Shown here piece by piece: positions 57,009 to 64,000 of a stretch of 64,000 nt of DNA. The stretch lies in the NCBI GenBank assembly GCA_964017235.1, contig OZ024929.1, forward strand, positions 162,363,609 to 162,427,608. The letters are read 5' to 3'. Source of the stretch: Sabellastarte sp. h YS-2021. Its lineage: Eukaryota; Annelida; Polychaeta; Sabellida; Sabellidae. The number at the start of each line of letters is the position of its first letter. The first letter of the stretch is position 1. The position numbers and the translations under genes were made by a program. Below the pieces are notes generated by a model. It saw only the letters and a program-made list of their open reading frames with translations. It was not told the origin of the DNA and did not search any database.

Positions 57009-60000
57009 TTATCCCATTCCATCTCCACCAGTGCTTATTGCTGAGAGACGACTGCTACATCTGTCCACAGCATTAAGTGTGAGGAACTCGCTGTTTTCAC
57101 TGCATACAGAGCCTCCTATTGGTGGGAGGGTGAAGGTATTTATGGAGGCGGCACCAGGACTAATTGGAGAGTGTCGGCTGGGGAGGCCGGTTGGGATGGC
57201 TGTGTTACTCAAACTCAGGGTGGCTGCAGAGGCAGTGGTTGCCATAGTGATAGATGTACCATGGTGGTGGTCCAGGTTAGCTACAATAATTAAAAAACAC
57301 AAGCATTAGGTTTGGTTATGTTCAATGTACATTTGCTGGTAAGCATTTAATGGGGGTTCTGTGTATTGAGTAGTAGAAAACACACTCCCCGGTCTAACAC
57401 TGTGAGTTCAAATCTTAGCCTAGGCAATATTTGGGAAAGCTGGCAGTTACTTGCAATACCCTGCTGAATACATATCTTAGGCATGGTTTTAATCCTGCAC
57501 TAAAAAGTGACCACTGTATGGTATGACCTATATAATATCTTCAATCTGACATCCTAAACACCAAAACAAATCAAATATGGTGCATGCAAAAGCTGAATAG
57601 AATTGTGCTGATTTTACATATGTATATTCTTAGTCATATAGAGGTGAAATTATCAGCTTAAACCACAAGTACATATTTTAAATTTAAACACATATCGTCA
57701 AAATACATTTAATAAGCCATATCAAGACAAAGAGTGTTGCACTTTTTGAAGATGAGAGAGAGAGAGTAGGTGTACACTTGAAACTGTCTTACCAACTAAA
57801 AGTTTTACACAATATTTTCAATCTAGATTTAAAAAGTGAAAATATGAAAATTCTGGAGATAATGTGGTCAAAAAATAATAGAGGAAGTTGTAATTTTGAA
57901 AAAGTAAGTAACACACATATGCTTTTATGTGTTGATTAAGCATTTAGGGTCTCATGTGGCTCAGTTGGTAGGGTGTTCTCCAAAGGTCGTGGGTTTGATC
58001 CCCACTGATGCCAACTGTTTCAGGTGGGATAACAACCTTGGGCAAGATGTCAACCTGTACTGTGCCTCTCTCCACCCAGGGGAAAATATGGTTACCCAGC
58101 TATAAGGGATACTGGCTTCTACGCCTTGCATGGTAGCAATAGGTAAGGTTACCAAGGCTAGCTATCCTTGCTGGGGTAATACTGTGTAAAGCGCTTTGAG
58201 CTAATAATAGAAAAAATGCTATATAGGAGCCCAGTATTATTATAGAAATGCCACACACACAGTATTTCAAGGAAGACAAACAAAGAGAACCAAAAATGTA
58301 CAAAGTGACAACACTTACAGAGAATGTGAAGTGCCAAACAAAATTATTTTTAAATACGTCTATACATCAGAAAGAAATTAAAATTCAATATTTTAAAAAA
58401 AAGAAACACAAAAATAAAAAACTTACAACAAAAATAAAATTGGTGCACTGACAAGCCTAGGTCATGTGATGTCAGGCAGCTCCACCTGGGAAACATATGA
58501 AAAGTAAATAATATAACAAACAAATAATAAAGAAAACTGAATGGTCTCTGTGACCATGAGTCCAACTCCACAGTTATATTCATCTCATTTTCAGTTGGAT
58601 CATGACTACAACAGTAGCATTGGTTAAATTCTGTTGCAATGTTTAGACTGTTTTATCAAACAAACTTTGTGTCTTGTGCCACTCAGAGGGCAAAAAATAC
58701 TGGTAATCGATTTTAATGGGTGGGGATTTAAACTCAAGCACTACTTTTCAAACTCAAACATCAACCTATTTTTTTGTGCAGGTTTTATTTTTAGTGATTG
58801 CAGCACGTTTTGTTTCAAAGGACAGTTATATTTAGGGATATTGTTTAATTTCTGGTAAATCAAGTATGAAACTGAAATTTACCTTAACAAGGTTACTTGG
58901 GAACATATTGGTTATTCTGAACACAGAATAAATGTCTTTTACTAATAAATGTCTTTCAAATTATACCACAAAGAGACCTTGCATTATTTTTGTGATGCCT
59001 GTGATGCTGTTTTCCTGTAAAGTTGTAAAAACGCTTCAAAGGGTGCACCAAATAAAACAATTATAGCGCATACAACACCAAAGACGAACACTGAAATAAC
59101 TTATTTTAATATGAACTTAAGTACAGAAAACATGTTGTTCAATCTATCAAGATGCTTGTACAAAAACAAAGATAAGGCACAACATTACTGAAGAATGAAT
59201 ATCTAGTAATGAAAAAACAGTGGGTGATTTTATCTGAGTATTTTTAAAACACAAATTAACTTTTTTATATTGTATTAATATTTCCTGAACTCTGTGGGGA
59301 ATACCACCTATGTGTCCTTTCAGCCACATTTTACTTCATTCTTTCCTTTTGAATTTGAAGTATATTATAATTTTACTGATTTTCAATGAAATATCTTTCA
59401 TGTTTACTCAATGATGTGGGGAAGACAGGGCAGAGTGGTAGCTGAGTGTTGAGACATCAGCCTCCCCTGCCTCTGAATATAAATTCACGTGGGAATAGTC
59501 TGGATGGTTAAAGTTTTGCTACTTAATATACATTGCTTTTCTTTACTGTATCCATTCCCCATACTTACCGGAATGGTTTGACAGGGTTCTGTGCAAATGG
59601 ACTGTGTCGAAAGGAAGACTGTTGATCGTTTCTTCTATTGTCATTGGCATTTGAAAGTGAGTCACGTGATGATCAACTGCGTGACCAGCCTGTGAACAAG
59701 ATAAAGCCCAATTCCATATTTAGTCAAGCTCCTGTAACTCTAGGTCCCTCTGAAGTGGACCTAAATGCCTGGTCATTAGATGACATTTTTCTTGGAAATC
59801 TACCTGGTAATCTAGACTGTCTGGTTATGTAGAAGTGTTTTAATTAACAGGGTTCACAAACAGAATATTCACTCTATATTTGTGGGTAACGGAGAGGATT
59901 TCTATCCAATTGGTTTTCTATGGAACTGCTCTACTGAAGTCACCGTAATAACGTTCTAGAGATAATCCAAAGAAACTACATGGAATTTAACCTATTACTA

Positions 60001-63000
60001 TGCAAGATAGACATGTGACTCACCTCTAAGTGACAAGGCATGCTGCTGTAATCTTCAGGCTGATAGTTAATGTTGTGCTGAACTCCTCTGTGAGGAACCT
60101 GCAAAAATACGAGTAAAAGCTGAATTAATTTACTTAAATCCATAGTGTGAGAGCAGTGAAATCATGTAAATATTCAAATTTCTTTATTGATTTCCTGACA
60201 AAATAACTTCATCCCGAGTCATCTCAACACAATAATGGCACCACCATAAATTCAACAAACATTCGATGTTAACAAAAGTATAAGTATTGCCAAAAAATAG
60301 CATCAGAGATGCCCGTACCCCACAGCCTTGGGAAATATTTTCAACACCATGAGATATAGAAGTACTGTACCAGTACAAACTTCAGGATACTTTCAGAGCA
60401 CTGTCAGTTATATAAAGGTCCAAACAATGTTTAAATGGAGAAATACTGTTTAAAAGAAAGACAATGTGTATAAAGATGAAGTATTAAAACAAGATAATTC
60501 AATGACAAGATGACAGCATTAATCAGTAAACTAAAATTCAACACTCTTTATATACATCTGCATTTCCGAATTATGGTTTAGATGGTTTGAATATTACCAT
60601 GCATACAGAAGTGGTAATACATTTAATGAATGCTTATGTGTGGTGTTGGAGTAAAATCTGCGGCTCACTTGATGAAATTCTATCTCTTACAATGGGAAGT
60701 TATGAAAGTAAAATTCTTAATAAATTCTAATATGACTTTTGCTTAATCTGCATCAAAAGACAGACCCAAAGGTGCAACAAGATTTTAAAGGTCAAGGTCA
60801 CTACGGCAAGGTAAAAGGTCAAATTAAGGTCACACCATGATAATTCACACCTATAGCCAATAACCAATGTCCCTACCAAGTATCAACTTCCTACACCTTA
60901 CGGTTTCCGAGATACAGCCCTGACGATTTTATAGGTCAAGGTCACTATGGCAAGGTCAAAGGTCAAATCAAGGTCACACCATGATGCTGCACACCTACAC
61001 CCCCTAGCCAATGTCTCTACCAAATATCAACTTCCTGCACCTAACAGTTTCCGAGATAAAGCCCGGACAATATTTTATAGGTCAAGGTCACTACAGCAAG
61101 GTTAAAGGTCAAATCAAGGTCAGATCATGACGTTGCACACCTACACCCCCTAATCACTAATCAATATCCCTACCAAGTATCAACTTCCTACACCTTACGG
61201 TTTCTGAGATATAGCCCAGACAACATTTTATAGGTCAAGGTCACTACGGCAAGGTCAAAGGTCAAATCAAGGTCACGCTGCACACCTACACCCCCTAAGC
61301 AATGTCCCTACCAAGTATCAACTTCTTACACCTTACGGTTTCTGAGATATAGCCTGGACAAGATTTTATAGGTCAAGGCCACTACGGCAAGGTCACAGGT
61401 CAAATCAAGGTCACACCATGACGTTGCACACCTACACCCCATAACCAATATCCGTACCACGTATCAACTTCCTACACCTTACGGTTTCTGAGATATAGCC
61501 CGGACAACATTTTATAGGTCAAGGTCACTACGGCAAGGTCAAAGGTCACATCAAGGTCACACCATGACGTTGCACACCTACACCCCCTAACCAATGTCCC
61601 TACCAAATATCAACTTCCCAAGCCTTACAGTTTCCGAGATATAGCCCGGACAACATTTTATAGGTCAAGGTCACTACGGCAAGGTCAAAGGTCACATCAA
61701 GGTCAGACCATGACGTTGCACACCTACACCCCCTAACCAATATCCCTACCAAGTATCAACTTCCTACACCTTACGGTTTCCGAGATATAGCCCGAACAAG
61801 ATTTTATAGGTCAAGGTCACTACGGCAAGGTCAAAGGTCAAATCAAGATCAGACTACGACGTTGCACAACTACACCCCATAACCAATGTCCCTACCAAGT
61901 ATCAACTTCCTACACCTTACAGTTTCTGAGATACAGCCCGGACAAACTATTTCCCGCCGCCCGCCCACCCGCCTGCAAGCCCGCCCGCCCACCCGCCCGC
62001 CCGACCATCCGGACACCATGGGTGAAAACAATACCCCAACAGCCATTAAGGGCTGTGGGGTAAAAATTAATTCCTTTCATTCAGGCTGATTCCAGTTGAT
62101 GGGGACTCATGGTTTTAAAGATTTCTTGGATAACAGTTTTGTTTCAAAGTTTGTTTTATGTCTCAGATAATCTGTACTTTGATACATGGTTTGTGTGCCA
62201 ATGGATTTTTCAGTGCTTGTGGATCTTTAAATGGCTGGTTTGTTGCACAGTTATTTCAGATTTTCCCATCTAACTCACCGACTGGTGGGACTGTGGGGGC
62301 TGTGCGAAGTACTCTGAGGCGAGGCCAGTGGACGGAGCATAACTGCGTGGATGTGATGTGTTGTAGCTGGACTGGGGAGCCGGGCTTTCCACAACTGACT
62401 GGCTCTCCTCTGGGATTGGAGTCGGCACTGGAAAAACGAAAAACCTTACAATATAAAATATGTTTAAAAATTTAAGTACACCTAACTTCCTCATCAGAGC
62501 ACATGGGAAGCTAATTATAGATGTAGTTGAGTTAAAATTTAGGGGGTAAAAATATGTGCATTTTTGAGTAGATTATTTATTATTTAAGTTACTGCATTAG
62601 TTTGTGATGTTACAGTCACCACAATATGTGAAATTTGCCAATGAGGGCCTATCATCAAAAGTTAGAGATCAAAATCAAGGGGGTTTCCAGGACCTTTGCT
62701 TTAACAAGAAGAATGCTTTTTTAAAAAGACTTGCCTGACTGTGGGTTCTGCTGCCACTGTGACTGCTGTTGTTGTTGCTCCATCTGTTGGTCTGGATATG
62801 GAGGAGGGGGTGGTGGGATGGGTTCACCGGGCATAGGAAGTCTTCTACCCTGCAGGTGTTGAGGTAAGCCCCCACCGCTACCACCACCACTACCCACATT
62901 TCCTCCACCCTCTAATCCACCCTGGGTCGCTATGGATGCACGGCGGTTGGGTGCAATGAGGGAACTATTGTGCGCTGCAGGGTTAAAGCCACCACCAACT
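57009..63000 (-). CDS. Host gene, five 3' coding exons of a Q/P/G-rich protein; family not recognised
   Basis: Exons (minus strand, in order): 62735-63000, 62279-62427, 60024-60098, 59569-59689, 57009-57280. Splice phases agree at every junction. Acceptors are ACACAATAG, TTTTTCCAG, TTTTTGCAG, TTGTTCACAG and ATTGTAG; donors are GCAAGT (GC-type), GTGAGT, GTGAGT and GTAAGT. The first exon codes a glycine-rich run, then GRRLPMPGEPIPPPPPPYPD (a PPxY-like WW-binding motif) and a glutamine run. The middle exons code SYAPSTGLASEYFAQPPQS, VPHRGVQHNINYQPEDYSS and FQMPMTIEETINSLPFD. The last codes a Ser/Thr/Ala-rich tail with RHSPISPGAAS and ends GGDGMG-stop at 57009. Low complexity and Ser-Pro sites suggest a regulatory or transcription-associated protein, but I cannot name it. 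Upstream exons lie beyond the window. Confidence 0.78.
57350..57545 (+). mobile_element. Decayed tRNA-derived SINE
   Basis: Weak box B (GTGAGTTCAAATCTTAG, about 57405) followed by a tail ending TATGGTATGACCTATATAAT, like the SINE tails at 22940 and 49180. Lies in an intron of the minus-strand gene. Confidence 0.4.
57948..58240 (+). mobile_element. tRNA-derived SINE with L2-like tail
   Basis: The head GTCTCATGTGGCTCAGTTGG carries box A, and GTGGGTTTGATCCCCAC carries box B at the normal spacing. A body with CAGGTGGGATAACAACCTTGG and CTGTGCCTCTCTCCACCC follows. The 3' tail GTAAAGCGCTTTGAGCTAAT then AATGCTATATAGGAGCCC ends in TATTATTATAG. The AAGCGCTTTGAG..GCTATATA tail is the kind shared with L2-type LINEs, which would mobilise it. 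In an intron, antisense to the host gene. Confidence 0.85.
60290..62075 (-). mobile_element. GGTCA-rich tandem element, copy 3, complete and inverted
   Basis: On the minus strand it starts with TACCCCACAGCCCTTAATGG (a palindrome with one mismatch), then GTATTGTTTTCACCCATGGT, GTCCGGATGG and a GGGCGG run. About nine ~125-140 bp units follow, and then the unique 3' end (60290-60540) containing GGGTACGGGCATCTCTGATG. In plus-strand view every unit has TAGGTCAAGGTCACTACGGC, AAGGTCAAAGGTCAAATCAA, ACCATGACGTTGCACACCTA and CTTCCTACACCTTACGGTTT. It fills most of the intron between exons 60024-60098 and 62279-62427. Confidence 0.85.
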
Positions 63001-63191
63001 CTATTGTGTAAAAACAAATACAACATTGACAGTCAATGAGACAAAACAGTAAAACTCTGCAATGTAGTGTTTCCTTTGAGCAGAGCTTTTAGTGTCTTAA
63101 CCTGTTGGTTTTGTCTTGTAAAAGAAGATAACAAAATACATCGAGGAAATACATCTTTTGAAGAGTGGAGACAAGTTGATGAATTTTAATA

Positions 63192-63363
63192 CAGAATCCC
63201 AATTATCCGACCATCTATTGTCTGAACTTTAAGTTATTTAACCTCAAACCCATTCTCCTAACTCTATTAAAACCTGTTATATTAGAGTTTTAATTATCGG
63301 ACTTCAATATTATCAGACCTAATTGTTGGTCCTCAAAGAGGGTCGGATAATAGAGTTCTACTG
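63192..63363. mobile_element. 172-bp pogo/Tigger-like MITE
   Basis: Left end CAGAATCCCAATTATCCGAC; the right end read inverted is CAGTAGAACTCTATTATCCG. TA flanks both sides (63190-63191 and 63364-63365). CAGTAGAACCTCTATTATCCGA-type ends are characteristic of pogo/Tigger elements. No ORF. Confidence 0.75.
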
Positions 63364-63365
63364 TA

Positions 63366-64000
63366 TTTAGATAAGTGGAGGTTAGAGAATGGTCATTTGA
63401 CTGAATCATGCATCAAAAAGGCGGCACTTATGGACCATCTAACGACAAATGTGGCATTTTCTGAAGCTACTAACAAAATCTACAGACAAATTCTGAGGCC
63501 AGAACCCTTAAAATGACAAACACATTACCATGCTCAATGAATATTTTTCATACACATGATTTTATTTCAATGTTCAGATTTAAAGTTCATATTTACTATG
63601 TATAACACATACAGCTAGACCGTGTTAGGTTAAATCTCAAGGAACAAGCAAAATACTGGTGTTTGGCCAACAATTCCACACAATGGCGCAGATTTCAATA
63701 GGAAGGCCCATTTGGGACCTGACATCTACTTCTACTTAAGGGAGAATTCTATGCAATATGATTCAATCTAAATATGATAAAGTGGAGGTTTTATTCATTA
63801 TTTCTACATTTTTATTGAAGAAAATGCACAGAATACAGCTATAGCACTTGGCTTTGGTGGAAGATGTATTTATCTGATTATTTATTAGTCACAATTTAAC
63901 ACACTCTCATAACTTCTAAATAATAAATGGCCATTTTCTTCAAGATATATTGATGATAGTTCAGGTCATACATCATGGTGTACTTAATAATATACATCCT
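63366..64000. other. No gene seen
   Basis: AT-rich, presumably intron of the minus-strand host gene. No exon-like ORF with good splice sites was found. Confidence 0.4.

Noticed and set aside
57948..58020. Possible functional tRNA gene
   Set aside because: Boxes A and B are present, but stem pairing is poor and the sequence runs on into a SINE body with an L2-like tail.
59638..59832. Plus-strand ORF of 64 codons
   Set aside because: It overlaps, antisense, the well-supported minus-strand exon 59569-59689.

Overview
The window is nuclear DNA of an invertebrate animal, most likely a lophotrochozoan and perhaps a mollusc. The signs are AT-rich sequence, introns with GT-AG and GC-AG borders, tRNA-derived SINEs, and arrays of 120-170 bp tandem repeats with hairpin ends. 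The species cannot be named from sequence alone. Host genes fill little of the window. Most of it is mobile DNA, much of it nested.

Region 1 (1-13.4 kb). A tandem-duplicated host segment carries a hairpin-ended, CTAG-terminated repeat element (1444-13382). Inside that element sits the main object of interest, a ~9.7 kb Polinton/adintovirus-like element (3399-13137) with long complex inverted terminal repeats. All its genes are on the minus strand. In transcription order they are: a small membrane protein, a chromodomain integrase, two conserved virion-associated proteins, a penton-like minor capsid protein, a small basic core/membrane-active-like protein, a double-jelly-roll major capsid protein, an adenain-type protease, and a packaging ATPase with an N-terminal C2H2 finger. 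No protein-primed DNA polymerase B is visible. Several junctions overlap as ATGA. Two small genes are intact. Six genes each carry exactly one lesion: four or five single-base indels, one amber codon and one MITE insertion. The integrase has lost its central catalytic segment.

Region 2 (13.4-31.9 kb). This holds a decayed LINE endonuclease, a TA-flanked MITE, a MULE with 16-bp iterations in its TIRs, a ZBED/hAT element with a perfect 8-bp target duplication, and arrays with 133-bp, 169-bp and ~480-bp periods. The 169-bp array is the core of a second, complete hairpin/CTAG element (24636-28859).

Region 3 (32.4-39.6 kb). The last three coding exons of an unrecognised plus-strand host gene lie here, with introns full of repeat elements.

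Region 4 (40-48 kb). More repeat elements and arrays, then a LINE endonuclease fragment cut off at a CTAG terminus.

Region 5 (49.9-64 kb). The 3' half of a minus-strand host gene encodes a low-complexity Q/P/G/S-rich protein. It has five visible coding exons, perhaps followed by a ~7 kb 3'UTR. One intron holds an array dense in nuclear-receptor half-sites.

Several otherwise unrelated repeat families share one ~30-55 bp box (TATCTC-AAACCGT...GATAGAG-like) and hairpin/CTAG ends. This suggests one large non-autonomous, Helitron-like superfamily, which is the second main finding.
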